25,710 nucleotides of DNA from Rhizobiales bacterium CCH3-A5 (GTDB lineage: Bacteria > Pseudomonadota > Alphaproteobacteria > Rhizobiales > Beijerinckiaceae), in contig LSIB01000076.1 in the NCBI GenBank assembly GCA_001556025.1, forward strand, positions 1 through 25,710. Reading direction: 5' to 3'. Within the stretch, counting starts at the first letter, position 1, and every line of letters starts with the position of its first letter. The notes under the pieces are model-generated. The model had not been told where the DNA came from. It saw only the letters and a program-made list of their open reading frames with translations, and did no database searches. The position numbers and the translations under genes were made by a program. Of the stretch, positions 6,280 through 15,122 are shown in pieces.

Positions 6280-8493
6280 TCAGGGCGCGATCTTGCCGAA
6301 GGCGAAGAACTGCGTCTCGCCCGAGGAATCATCGACGCCGTCATTGTCGGTGACGACGAAGAGGTTGCCGGCGCTGTCGATCGTCATGCCCTCGACCTTG
6401 TCGAGTCCGTAGCCGCCAAGCTTCATCAGGTCGGGCGTCAGGTCGCGCAGGAGTTTTTTCTCGACCGTCGGGATGCTCTGCGAGCCGATTGCCGCCGGCG
6501 TCAGTCCCTTGACCGAGAATGTCGCCAGCGTCTTGACCGCGCCGGCGCCAAACCGGTTGTCGCGCTCGATCACGGCGAAGCGGTCGTCGCCGAGCGCGGT
6601 CAATTCCGAGAGGCCCATCCAGGCTCCGGCGGCGGGCGCGCTCAGCGGATAGTGCAGGACGCCCCAGGCCTTTGTCGCCGGCTTGTAGGAGAGGATCTTC
6701 GCCTTGCCTTTGGGATCGTCCTTCCATTCGCGCTGCACGGCGAGCCAAACCGTCTCGTCCGCCCCCTGCCCCGTCACCGCGAAGCCCTCGAAGCCGAAGC
6801 GGGTCGCCTGCGCGGCCAGCGCCTCGGGCAGCGCGATCTCTTCTTCGACAGCGCCTGTCGCTGAGACGCGCAGGATGAGGTTTCCGGTCGGCTTGTCCTT
6901 GCGCTCCGGATTGCCTTCCGAAGCGAGCCAGAAGCCGCCGGCGGGGCGCGTCGCGATACCTTCGAGATCGAAGGCGGCCGGCTTGCCGTCCTTCGTCACG
7001 GTCAGGCCGCCGGTGATCCGGGCCGGAATCTGCGTGGCGTCGATCTGAAGGATGCGCGACGGCTCGTAGGCGCTGTCTGTGACGGCGAAGAGCAGGCCGG
7101 GCGTCGTCGCATGCGCACTGAGCCCCGAGAGCGCGCCCCAGCCGAGCGGGACGCCGTCGACATCGACCGAAACGATGGTTGGATAGGCGGCCGGGGCCTC
7201 GCTGCGCAGATAGAGCGTCACCACCGAGCGCGGCCCGTCCTTCTCGACGAGGTCGGCCTCCGAGGCCGTGACGAAGAGATTGCGCTGCGGGATGGCGACC
7301 AGCCCTTCGGGCGCGATGCCGCCGGCCAGCGCCTGCAGATAGCGCGGCGCACGGCCCGGCCCCTCGTCGCGATAGACCAGCACGAGCGAGGCGCGCTCCA
7401 GCCCGACGAAGATCAGGGTGTCGCCGCCAAAGCGCGCGACCTCGATGCCCTCGGGCTCGCTGCCCTTGGCGGCCGAGCGGCGCTCGGGGTAATGGCCGAG
7501 CCGCATGGCGATGTGGTCGGTCGCAGCACCCGAATCGAACTCGACCGTCCCGTCCTTGCGGAAGATGGTGAAACCGCGCGAACCGCCCTTCCAGTCGCCC
7601 TCATTGGCGGTGACGAAGCGGTCATTGTCGAGCCAGCGCACCGAATCGGGCTCGCGGGCGAGGCCCTTCAGCTCCTCGACCGGGTTGATCCGGCCGTCGC
7701 GGGTCTTGTCGATGCCCTTGAGATCGACGCTGCCGGCGGAAAAATGACCCGCGACCTTGCCGGTCTTCGTATCGACCAGAACGATGTGATTGTTCTCCTG
7801 CAGCGTCACCACTGCGAGGCCGTCCGCGTTGACGTCGACGAATTCGGGCTCCGGATCGGTCGGCTCGACCGTCGCTAGACCGGTGAGATCGACGACCTGC
7901 CGAGAGGCGCAGTCGGCCTGGCCATCCTTCACGCCGATCAGCGTCAGGTTGCCGGCGGGGAGTTGCGGCAGTGCGCCCTTGTCGAGCTTCTCGTCGCGCT
8001 CGTTCTCGATGACGACGACGAGCTTGCTCTTGTCCTTGCTCAGCGTGATCGAATCGGGCTGGCCGCCGAGATCGCAGGTGGCAACGACCTGTTTCGTCGC
8101 GAGGTCGATGGTGGCGAGATGGCCGGCGGGCTGCTTGAAATTGTCGCCGGAGGTGACGACCGCGACGAAGACGCGCTGGCCCAGGATGACGAGCGAGGTC
8201 GTCTCGCCGCCAGCGGGCACGAAACCGGCCGGCTTGGGCGCTGCGGCGTCCGTGATGTCGATCAGGCCGACGCCCTTCTGTTCGCCGTCGGTATAGGCGA
8301 GCAGGGTGCCGGCCTCGTTGGCGGCGATGATCTCGGCCACGGATTTGGTCTTCGGATCGCGCCCTGCCGGCAGGTTCAGCGGCACGGAGAAGGTGCCGAT
8401 CCGGTTGAATATCGGCTCGGCCGAGGCCGCCCCGCCCATGAGCAGCGAGGCGAGGCCGGCCAGAGCGATCGGCATGACGAAGGGCTTGCGCAT
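6280..8493 (-). CDS. Secreted phytase/esterase-like beta-propeller protein
   Basis: From the ATG at 8493 (GGGAG six bases before it) the product is 737 aa with a signal peptide (about 1-25, cleavage near ASA-E). The first half (about 30-350) has repeated propeller-type strands such as GLIDITD, LATIDLATKQVV and VDTKTGKV. The second half (about 400-737) matches the 'esterase-like activity of phytase' type: FDLEGIATRPAGGFWLASEGN, RFGFEGFAV, AVIERDNRFG, KVEGMTIDSAGNLFVVTDNDGVDD. Family proteins are extracytoplasmic and may hydrolyse phosphate esters; activity is not proven here. A stretch at about 262-273 (DKTRDGRINPVE) has the spacing of an EF-hand calcium loop. The gene stands alone; phosphate regulation cannot be judged from the sequence. 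Confidence 0.85.
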   Translation of the reverse strand: MRKPFVMPIALAGLASLLMGGAASAEPIFNRIGTFSVPLNLPAGRDPKTKSVAEIIAANEAGTLLAYTDGEQKGVGLIDITDAAAPKPAGFVPAGGETTSLVILGQRVFVAVVTSGDNFKQPAGHLATIDLATKQVVATCDLGGQPDSITLSKDKSKLVVVIENERDEKLDKGALPQLPAGNLTLIGVKDGQADCASRQVVDLTGLATVEPTDPEPEFVDVNADGLAVVTLQENNHIVLVDTKTGKVAGHFSAGSVDLKGIDKTRDGRINPVEELKGLAREPDSVRWLDNDRFVTANEGDWKGGSRGFTIFRKDGTVEFDSGAATDHIAMRLGHYPERRSAAKGSEPEGIEVARFGGDTLIFVGLERASLVLVYRDEGPGRAPRYLQALAGGIAPEGLVAIPQRNLFVTASEADLVEKDGPRSVVTLYLRSEAPAAYPTIVSVDVDGVPLGWGALSGLSAHATTPGLLFAVTDSAYEPSRILQIDATQIPARITGGLTVTKDGKPAAFDLEGIATRPAGGFWLASEGNPERKDKPTGNLILRVSATGAVEEEIALPEALAAQATRFGFEGFAVTGQGADETVWLAVQREWKDDPKGKAKILSYKPATKAWGVLHYPLSAPAAGAWMGLSELTALGDDRFAVIERDNRFGAGAVKTLATFSVKGLTPAAIGSQSIPTVEKKLLRDLTPDLMKLGGYGLDKVEGMTIDSAGNLFVVTDNDGVDDSSGETQFFAFGKIAP

Positions 8494-8607
8494 GGGAGGC
8501 TCCCGAACCGCCGATGGCGGGTTCAAGCCTCCTCGGCTAGCCAGCCTGCATGACGGTTATGCGACAAGGCTGCGCCGGTTCTGCCCAAGGGTCAACCGGC
8601 GCCGCCA

Positions 8608-8805
8608 TCAGGCGGAGATGTCGACGGCCTGGCCCTGCCCGGCCGGCAGCGCGGCCTTGAGCTGCTCGGCACTCTGCTGCAGCAGTTCGACGATGGCCTG
8701 CTCGGCGCCGGCCTGCTGGCGCACGATCTCGGTCTGCAGCGCCTGCCGGGTCGAGGCGGCCTGCGAAGCGGCGAAACCCTGCGCGATGGCGACTGAATCA
8801 CTCAT
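8608..8805 (-). CDS. Small YjfB-like protein (putative motility family)
   Basis: The 65-aa product is an Ala/Gln-rich, mostly helical protein with no signal peptide. The pattern (VAIAQGFAASQAASTRQALQ, then a long amphipathic helix and an Ala/Gly-rich end) resembles the YjfB 'putative motility protein' family, which are short proteins often near flagellar genes. No flagellar gene is visible here. A strong GGGGAGGGA ribosome-binding site precedes the ATG at 8805, which supports it being real. Family assignment is by overall look only. Confidence 0.7.
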   Translation of the reverse strand: MSDSVAIAQGFAASQAASTRQALQTEIVRQQAGAEQAIVELLQQSAEQLKAALPAGQGQAVDISA

Positions 8806-8873
8806 GACGGCGCTCCCTCCCCGACAGAGGTGCCTGCGAAACTCTTGCCAAACCCTGAATCGGTCCGGTCGGA

Positions 8874-9182
8874 TCAGTTCTGGATGATAGAGGGAACGCC
8901 GCGCGGCATCGGCGGATCGCGGCCGGGCTCGGGCGTCGCGTTGCGCTGGGCCTGCTCGGCCCGGCCTCCGCGCAGGGAGCCATCGGCGCGGGGCGTCTCG
9001 CCGCCGGCGCGGCCGGCCTCGGCAGGGTTTGGCGCGAGCGGCACGCCCGGTGCGCGCTGGCGCGGCTGGCCGGGAACGGGCTCCGTCTGGGCCAGGCGTG
9101 CCGACGGCATCGCAATCGCGGCCGGGGCGGCCAGAAGGCCGGCTATCATCATCGCAGTGCCAAGGGAACGATGCAGTCGCAT
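8874..9182 (-). CDS. Short secreted Pro/Arg-rich protein, unknown
   Basis: From the ATG at 9182, with a good GAGGAGA site upstream, the product is 102 aa. It has a clear signal peptide (MRLHRSLG, then a hydrophobic core, cleavage near AIA-M). The mature part of about 77 aa is low-complexity, rich in Pro, Arg, Gly and Ala, and is probably disordered. A longer opening to 9236 adds a poor N-terminus. I do not recognise the family. It could be a small envelope or matrix-type protein; proximity to the OmpA gene upstream gives no firm hint. Confidence 0.65.
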   Translation of the reverse strand: MRLHRSLGTAMMIAGLLAAPAAIAMPSARLAQTEPVPGQPRQRAPGVPLAPNPAEAGRAGGETPRADGSLRGGRAEQAQRNATPEPGRDPPMPRGVPSIIQN

Positions 9183-9271
9183 GACGAGATCTCCTCGGTG
9201 TAAGCCCCGGCCTCGGTGCGTAGGCGTTCGATCCATGAACGGCCGGGTTTGGACCCCGGTTCCCGCCCTCT

Positions 9272-9301
9272 AAGAAAAAGGGGTCGCCTCGCGGCGACCC
9301 C
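9272..9301 (-). terminator. Intrinsic terminator of the OmpA-family gene
   Basis: On the minus strand a perfect 9-bp GC stem (9293-9301 with 9280-9288, 4-base loop) is followed by TTTTTCTT (complement of 9272-9279). It begins 26 bases after the stop codon of the OmpA-family gene at 9328. Confidence 0.9.
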
Positions 9302-9327
9302 TCCGGTTCGTCATCGGTGAGCCGGGC

Positions 9328-11065
9328 TCAGCGGTTCTCGCCGGTGAGCAGCGGCGTGATCCGGCGCAAGGTGACGCGCCGGTTCTCGCGAGCCGCCTCC
9401 TGCGTCGCGACCTTGAGATACTGCTCGCCATAGCCCTGCGTCGTCAGGTTCTCGGGCGGCACGCCGAAATCGCGGGTCAGCACCTCCGCCACCGACTGGG
9501 CCCGGCGATCCGACAGCGACAGATTGTCGATGTCGGAGCCGACCGCGTCGGTGTGGCCCTCGACCAGGAAGACCTCGTTGGGCGCGGCCTGCAGTGCCTG
9601 CCGGATGGACTGGGCGATGACCTCCAGCCGCTGCGCCTGACCCGGCGCGACCTCCCAGGAGGCCGTCTCGAAGGTGACGCTGTCGATGTCGATCGAACGC
9701 ATGCGCGCGCGCAGATCGGGCGAATAGCGCACCTCGTCGAGCGTGTAGCGGCGCGGCAGCGGCGCGATCGGCGGCGCGGTGATGGTCTCGTAGATCACCC
9801 GCTGATCGACCGATTCCGCATCGACGATGTAGCGCTCGCGCGGAATGCGCAGGGCCGGGCGTTCCAGCACCACGATCTCGTCCGAGAAGCGCTGGGGCCG
9901 GTCGCGGCGGGTGTTGTCGATGATGACGAACTCCTCGCCGCCGCGGACCTGTCGCGTGCGCCGGATCAGGCGGCCCTCCGCATCGGTGATGGTGACGATG
10001 CGCGTGCCGTCAGGGCGCTCGAAGACGGTCCGGGTTTCCTCGCCCCGGCGCTCGACGCGCTGGTCGATGCCGAGGTCGCGGAAGCGCTGCGTCTCGTCGC
10101 GGCGGATGATGACGCGGTCGTCGTCGCGGATGATGGTGCGGCCGGGCTCGCGGATGATGGTGACGTCGCCCTCGCGGCGCTCCTCGCGCCGGCTCCTGAC
10201 GTCGTCGAGCCGATCCGCGCCCTGCGTCGCCATGATGCCGCCGATGACGCCGGCGCCAAAGCCGATCGCCGCCGCGCCGCCGGCCGAAATGCCGCCGCGA
10301 CGGCCCTGCCGGTCAGGCGCGGGAGCCGGCGGCTGGCCCGGAGCAGGAGGCGCTGCCTGCGGTGCCGCCGGCGGCGCAACTTGCGGCGCGGCCCGACCGG
10401 GCTGCGGAGCGGGCGGCGCCCCGGGCGCGCGGTTGGCCGGCGGCACGGGAGCGGCCTGCGGCGCGGCTGCGGGCGGTGCGGCTGCCGGAGGAGACGCCGC
10501 CGGAGCAGGCGCCGGCTGAGGAGCCGGCGCAGCCGGAGGCGGCGCACTGCGTTGCGCCGGCGCGGCGGGAGCGGGCGTCGCGGGAGCCGGAGCGGCTGCG
10601 GGCGGTGCAGCCTGCGGCGCGGGCGCGCTGCGCTGGGCGGGAGCCGCAGGCGGCGCAACCGGAGCCGGCCTTGCGGCAGGGGCTTCGGCCGGGGCTGCGG
10701 GCGGACGCGGCGGGGCCGGCCGGGCCGGCGCATCGGGCGCAGGGACCGGCGTCGCTGCGCGGGGCGTCGGACGCTCGCCACTGTCCTGGCGGTCACCGCG
10801 ACCGGGCCGTTCGGCGCCAGCCGGACGCTCGCCGCGCTCGGGACGTTCGGCTCCCGCGGGCCGCTCGGGGCGCGCCTCGCCGCGCGCGCGGCGGGCCCTG
10901 CGGACGGAGGCGCTGCGGGCGCTCGCCGTCTTCGGCGGGAGCCGGAGCCTGCGCGGTCTGGAATGTCGATGGAGCGGCGAAACCGCCCTGCGAGAGCGTC
11001 AGCGCCGGCAGCACGGTGCCGATGAGAAGCCAGGTTTTTGCGCGCGTCCGTGTATCGTTTTTCAA
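9328..11065 (-). CDS. OmpA-family envelope protein with apparent one-base frameshift
   Basis: Reading from the ATG at 11065, the N-terminus is a classic signal peptide (MKNDTRTRAKTWLLIG, cleavage near FAA) followed by a Gln/Pro/Ala stretch. That frame ends at 10793. The adjoining frame carries the rest without a stop from 10998 to 9328: about 150 residues of Pro/Ala/Arg repeats, a Gly-rich segment (GGAAAIGFGAGVIGGIM, around 10230-10280), an Arg/Asp-rich middle, and a C-terminal OmpA-like peptidoglycan-binding domain (about 9350-9685: VEGHTDAVGSDIDNLSLSDRRAQSV). One extra base near 10876-10890, within alternating GC, would join the two. In the second frame the first usual start is GTG at 10446, which would lack a signal peptide. 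I therefore read it as one gene with an indel (sequencing error or recent mutation). Its role would be anchoring the outer envelope to peptidoglycan. Confidence 0.75.
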
Positions 11066-11197
11066 GATGCTGGTCCGTTGTTCGTTTCACTGGCGGGCAT
11101 CAGCGCGCCGGAGCGCTGAACCCGTGGTGAACCGAAAACGGCCAAAATCGGGCGGTGTTCCGCCTGTCCTTCGGTTAGTTCGGCTTGAAAAACGCCG

Positions 11198-12097
11198 TCA
11201 GAGCCCCGCCTGGCCCTTCACATAAGCCGCGATCTCGTCATGACGCGCGAACCAGACCGAACCCCGCGCCTTTGCATGAGCGATCAGCTTCTCGAGGATC
11301 CAGAAGCGCGAGCGGTAGGTGATGATGTGCGGGTGCATTGTCAGCAGGAAGAGCCCGCCGGCCTCGTACGCGCCGTCGAATTCGCGGCGGAAGATGTCGT
11401 AGACGGTCTCCGGCGCGGTGTAGGGGCGCAGGGCCTGGAAGCGGTTCATGTTGAAGTAGACCGCATCGTCGCGGATCCATTCGACCGGCAGCTCGACCAT
11501 GCCGGTCGGCTCGCCCCTGTCGATCAGCTCATAGGGCTCGTCATCGGCGAAGAGGGACGAGTCGTAGAGCAGGCCGAGCTCGCGCTGGATCGCCAGCGTG
11601 ACTTCCGAAAAATCCCAGGACGGTGTGCGCATTCCGACCGGGCGGACGCCGGTTATCTTTTCCAGCGTATCGGCGGCGCGGAAATGCAGCTCGCGCTCGT
11701 TCTCCGGCGGGACGGCTGTGTTGACCTCATGTATCCAGCCATGCAGGCCGATCTCGTGGCCCTCGGCGATGACGCGGCGCTGCTCGTCGGGATGCAGGAG
11801 CGCGGCCACGGCCGGGACGAAGAAGCTTGCCTTGATGTCCTCGCGCTTCAGCATCTCGAGGATGCGCGGTACGCCGACGCGTGCCCCGTACTGGCCCCAT
11901 GACAGCCGGCCGACGGACCTGCCGCCGTCGCGCAACTCGTTCGTCTCGTGGTCGGCGTCGAAGGAGAGCGCCACCGCGCAGCGCGCGCCGCCAGGCCAGC
12001 GCGCGGGCTTGAGACTGCGGCCGGCTCGGACGCGCTCGACTTTTGCGCGCCAGGTTTCTTCCGGCCACTGCCAGGGTTCGAGCGGGATGTCGGTCAT
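11198..12097 (-). CDS. NodB-fold polysaccharide deacetylase (PgdA/PuuE-like)
   Basis: From the ATG at 12097 the product is 299 aa with no signal peptide. NodB-homology motifs are visible: FDADHE (motif 1, catalytic and metal Asp), GHEIGLHGWIHE (motif 2, H-x3-H type metal ligands), RTPSWDFSE (motif 3) and LTMHPHI (motif 5). The sequence is closest in style to the H. pylori PgdA/allantoinase-like PuuE subgroup of CE4 enzymes, which act on peptidoglycan, N-acyl or cyclic amide substrates in the cytoplasm. The exact substrate cannot be told. The frame opening at 12205 adds a poor N-terminus. The gene lies downstream of the redoxin gene on the same strand but is separated from it by 135 bases and a hairpin. 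Confidence 0.88.
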   Translation of the reverse strand: MTDIPLEPWQWPEETWRAKVERVRAGRSLKPARWPGGARCAVALSFDADHETNELRDGGRSVGRLSWGQYGARVGVPRILEMLKREDIKASFFVPAVAALLHPDEQRRVIAEGHEIGLHGWIHEVNTAVPPENERELHFRAADTLEKITGVRPVGMRTPSWDFSEVTLAIQRELGLLYDSSLFADDEPYELIDRGEPTGMVELPVEWIRDDAVYFNMNRFQALRPYTAPETVYDIFRREFDGAYEAGGLFLLTMHPHIITYRSRFWILEKLIAHAKARGSVWFARHDEIAAYVKGQAGL

Positions 12098-12190
12098 GAT
12101 CGTCGCCTTCGGGCCGGAGCGCTTCGCCGGCAGCAAAGCACGGCTGTGACCGTGAAGGCGACAAAGCGGCGGTTGCGCCGCCATCCGTTC

Positions 12191-12218
12191 CCGCCGGGCC
12201 GCCATGCGCGCCCGGCGG
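12191..12218 (-). terminator. Candidate terminator hairpin after the redoxin gene
   Basis: CCGCCGGGC (12191-12199) and GCCCGGCGG (12210-12218) form a perfect 9-bp GC stem with a 10-base loop, 15 bases after the redoxin stop. There is no U-tract, so it may be a weak or Rho-assisted terminator, or only an RNA-stabilising stem. Confidence 0.4.
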
Positions 12219-12232
12219 AGGTGGAGCAGGAC

Positions 12233-12874
12233 TCAGCTTATCGGCGCATACTTCACCGCGCAGCCATAGGCCCGGGTTGCGGCTTCGGAGACCGGCTTGC
12301 CGGCCTTCAGCTCCGCAACGGCCTGCCGGACATAGCTCTTGGCGCCATTGAGGCTCGCCGCGCTTGCCGACGGTTTGTCGTCGATCGCGCCCATATAGGC
12401 GAGCGTGCCCTTGGGATCGACGATATACATGTGCGGCGTCGTGGTCGCGCCATAGGCACGGGCGACCTTGCTGTTGGGATCCAGCAGGATCGCGGCGGGC
12501 GCGGCATCGCGCTTGACGCTGAGTTCCTTGGCGGCCGCGCCGTCGACATGGCCCTGCTCGCCGACGGGCGAGGAGATCACCGAGAGCCAGACGATGCCCT
12601 CCTTCGCCATGTCCTTCTGCAGCGTCTGCATGGTGGCGCTGTTGTAGTGCTTCTTCACATAGGGGCAGTCATGGTTGGTCCATTCGAGGATCACGGTCTT
12701 GCCCGCGAACTCGGAGAGCGAGCGCATCTTGCCGTCGGCGTCGACCGCCTGGAAGGCGGGCGCGGGCGCGCCGATCTTGGGGGCGCTCTGGGCGAAGGCG
12801 GAACCGGAGGCGAGGGCGAGGCCCGCACAGGCGAGGCCAGCGAGGACGCTCTTTCGGGTCAGGCCTGATGTCAT
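12233..12874 (-). CDS. Secreted AhpC/TSA-like redoxin (PRX_like1 type)
   Basis: The 213-aa product has a signal peptide (about 1-29, cleavage FAQ-S). A thioredoxin-fold redoxin domain follows, with active-site context WTNHDCPYVKKHY (Cys70), the cis-Pro region TTTPHMYIVDPKG (about 144-156), and a conserved C-terminal YGC-x-VKY (Cys205). These match the PRX_like1 subgroup of thiol peroxidase-like proteins. It should act in the periplasm, reducing peroxides or relaying electrons. It starts 42 bases downstream of the ScsB/DsbD-type reductase, a natural electron donor, so the two likely form an operon. An AAAGGAGA site precedes the ATG. Confidence 0.9.
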   Translation of the reverse strand: MTSGLTRKSVLAGLACAGLALASGSAFAQSAPKIGAPAPAFQAVDADGKMRSLSEFAGKTVILEWTNHDCPYVKKHYNSATMQTLQKDMAKEGIVWLSVISSPVGEQGHVDGAAAKELSVKRDAAPAAILLDPNSKVARAYGATTTPHMYIVDPKGTLAYMGAIDDKPSASAASLNGAKSYVRQAVAELKAGKPVSEAATRAYGCAVKYAPIS

Positions 12875-12916
12875 GGTCAGTCTCCTTTCGTTGAGAGTAG
12901 CGATGGGGGAGCGGGA

Positions 12917-15085
12917 TCAGGGCCGGCTGGCGGCCGTCTTGATGTCGCGGCCGGCCGCGCGCGCGGCGGCCGTGACCAGCATGTCGGGCGTGAGAAGCTG
13001 CGGCAGGATTTCCGCCTGCGCGCCTTTCACCGCCGGATAGAACAGATAGAGCGGCACGCCGGCCCGGCCCTGCTCGGCCAGGGCCTGAGCGATCTGGCTG
13101 TTGCGGTTGGTCCAGTCGGCCTTGAGATAGACGACCCTGTGGGCGGCAAAAGCGTCCTTGACCTCCTGCCGCGAGAGCGCGACGCGCTCATTGGCGAGGC
13201 AGGTGATGCACCAGGCGGCGGTGAAGTTGACGAAGACCGGCTTGCCCTCCGCCTGCAGGACCACGACGCGCTCGGGGCTCCAGGCCTGAATGTCGCCGGC
13301 TTTGGCCTGAGTATTGGCCTCGGGCACGGCGCTCTGGAGCACGAACCAGCCTGCTCCGAAGGCGACCAGCACAGCGAGCGCCGAGGTCGCAATCCGCGCG
13401 CGGCCGCCGCCGCGCGACACCCCGACGAGCCAGACGATGAAGCCCGCCGCCAGCACGGCGACCAGAGCCGCCAGCACGCCGCCGGGACCGGCCTGCACCG
13501 AGGCGACCCAGATCAGCCAGATCGCGGTGGCGAACATCGGGAATGCGAAGGCCTGCTTGAGGACCAGCATCCAGCGGCCGGGCTTTGGCAGCAGCCGCAA
13601 CAGGCCGGGCGCAAAGGAGAGCGCGACGACGGGCAGCGCGAAGCCCAGCGCGAGCGAGAGGAAGACCGCCAGGCCGAGCACAGGCGGTTGCGTGACGGCA
13701 TAGCCGACAGCCGCGCCCATGAACGGCGCGGTGCAGGGCGTCGCGACGACGACGGCGAGCGCGCCGGTCATGAACGCGCCGATGCGCCCGCCCCGGCTGG
13801 CGAGGCCATGGCCGACGCCAGCAACCGACGTGCCGACCTCGAAGGCCCCGAGCAGGTTGAAGCCGATCAGCGTCATGACCACGGCGAGCGCGATGACGAG
13901 CGGCGGCGACTGCAACTGGAAACCCCAGCCGACCGAGGAGCCGAGCGCGGCGAAGCCGATGACGAGCCCGGCCAGCGCCATGAAGGTGACGACGACGCCG
14001 GCGAGGAAGAGCAGGCCCTGCTCGCGCACTTGCGCGCGGCTGGCCTGCGCCAGTTGCGCGAAGCCGAGCGCCTTGATGAACAGCACCGGCAGGACGCAGG
14101 GCATCAGATTGAGGATAAGCCCGCCAAGGAAAGCGAAGCCGAGCGCGGCAAAGAGCGTCAGGTCCGCGCCCTCGACAGGAACCGGCATGCGAAGCGTGGC
14201 GGCGGGTGGCGCGGCGGGTGTCGCGGACTGGGCGAGAAGTGCCGGCTCGGCTTCGGCCGTGACGAGGAGCGCCCGGGGCGTCCCGTTCTCGCTGTAGGTG
14301 AGGACGCCGGTCTGCGCCGTCTGCTGCAGCTTGAAGGCACTGGAGCGGGCGAGCGTCAGGCTCGCGCCCTGTCCGGACGCGGTCGCCGGCTGCGGCGCGG
14401 CATGGTCGATCAGCGTGTCGGAATAGGGGAAGAAGCGCAGGTCAGCGGCAGATGCGCTAACGCCGGGCAAGGAGAGCACCAGCGCCTCGCCATCGGCCTT
14501 CAGCGAGGCCGTGAAACCGGCCGGCTTCGGCAGGGCAGCGCGGGTCGCGTCGATGCGGGACTGCGCCGCGTCATCGCTGACGGGCGCGGCCGCGACCGGC
14601 AGGTCGAGCGTGAACGCGCCCTCCTCCGGGATGCAGATCTTCTCGCAGACGAGCCAGGTCGCATTGGCCTTCAGCGTGACCGTCTCGCCGGGTTTCGCAT
14701 CGGCGGGGATGACCATCTCGACAGGCAGGAGAACCGTGCCCTCGAAGCCGAAATTGACCAGCGGCTCGACCGGCAGCGCCTTTGGCGCGGGCCACTGGAT
14801 ATCGCCGGCGCTCATGCCGGCCGGCAGCGCCCAGTCGATCTTCGTCGCCTCGCCGGAATCGCCGGGGTTGCGCCAATAGGTGTGCCAGCCGGGCGCGATC
14901 TTCTGCACCAGCGCGACATTGAAGCGTTCGCCGGGAGAGACCGCGTCGCGGCTCGACAGCAGCGTCGCCGAGACGCGCGGCGAGGTTACGGCGGCCGTCT
15001 CCGCCGCCAGAGCGGGGCCGGGCAAGGCGAAACCCAGCGCCAGGAGCGCGCCAGCCAGAAAACCATGTCGGGCGGTCGAAGCCAT
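12917..15085 (-). CDS. Transmembrane thiol:disulfide reductase, ScsB/DsbD type
   Basis: From the ATG at 15085 the product is 722 aa. Order: signal peptide (1-28); periplasmic N-terminal domain with the pair Cys147 and Cys151 (WLVCEKICIPEEG); a membrane domain of about eight helices (about 310-585) carrying Cys330 (NLMPCVLPV) and Cys451 (ATPCTAPF), the DsbD-beta pair; and a C-terminal thioredoxin domain with WCITC (Cys626, Cys629). This moves electrons from cytoplasmic thioredoxin to periplasmic proteins. The long N-terminal domain is of the ScsB kind rather than classical DsbD, a type linked to copper and oxidative stress. A longer opening to 15172 exists, and GTG at 15102 is another possible start. 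The probable partner is the redoxin just downstream. Confidence 0.93.
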   Translation of the reverse strand: MASTARHGFLAGALLALGFALPGPALAAETAAVTSPRVSATLLSSRDAVSPGERFNVALVQKIAPGWHTYWRNPGDSGEATKIDWALPAGMSAGDIQWPAPKALPVEPLVNFGFEGTVLLPVEMVIPADAKPGETVTLKANATWLVCEKICIPEEGAFTLDLPVAAAPVSDDAAQSRIDATRAALPKPAGFTASLKADGEALVLSLPGVSASAADLRFFPYSDTLIDHAAPQPATASGQGASLTLARSSAFKLQQTAQTGVLTYSENGTPRALLVTAEAEPALLAQSATPAAPPAATLRMPVPVEGADLTLFAALGFAFLGGLILNLMPCVLPVLFIKALGFAQLAQASRAQVREQGLLFLAGVVVTFMALAGLVIGFAALGSSVGWGFQLQSPPLVIALAVVMTLIGFNLLGAFEVGTSVAGVGHGLASRGGRIGAFMTGALAVVVATPCTAPFMGAAVGYAVTQPPVLGLAVFLSLALGFALPVVALSFAPGLLRLLPKPGRWMLVLKQAFAFPMFATAIWLIWVASVQAGPGGVLAALVAVLAAGFIVWLVGVSRGGGRARIATSALAVLVAFGAGWFVLQSAVPEANTQAKAGDIQAWSPERVVVLQAEGKPVFVNFTAAWCITCLANERVALSRQEVKDAFAAHRVVYLKADWTNRNSQIAQALAEQGRAGVPLYLFYPAVKGAQAEILPQLLTPDMLVTAAARAAGRDIKTAASRP

Positions 15086-15122
15086 CGGCTGGATCGTCAC
15101 TCCGTTCAATTCATCGTCCAGA

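Noticed and set aside
9553..11025. 490-codon plus-strand frame opposite the OmpA-family gene
   Set aside because: Antisense to the OmpA domain and the Pro/Ala repeats; the Arg/Gly-rich second half is simply the complement of Pro/Ala codons.
9966..11090. Minus-strand frame starting MKRTTDQHLEKRYTD, third frame of the OmpA locus
   Set aside because: It lacks a signal peptide and turns into Arg/Pro repeats with no domain. The frame-1 signal peptide plus the frame-0 OmpA domain explain the locus better.
11100..11119. Hairpin TCAGCGC/GCGCTGA downstream of the deacetylase gene, considered as a terminator
   Set aside because: The stem is 7 bp with no U-tract and lies 79 bases past the stop codon; too weak to call.
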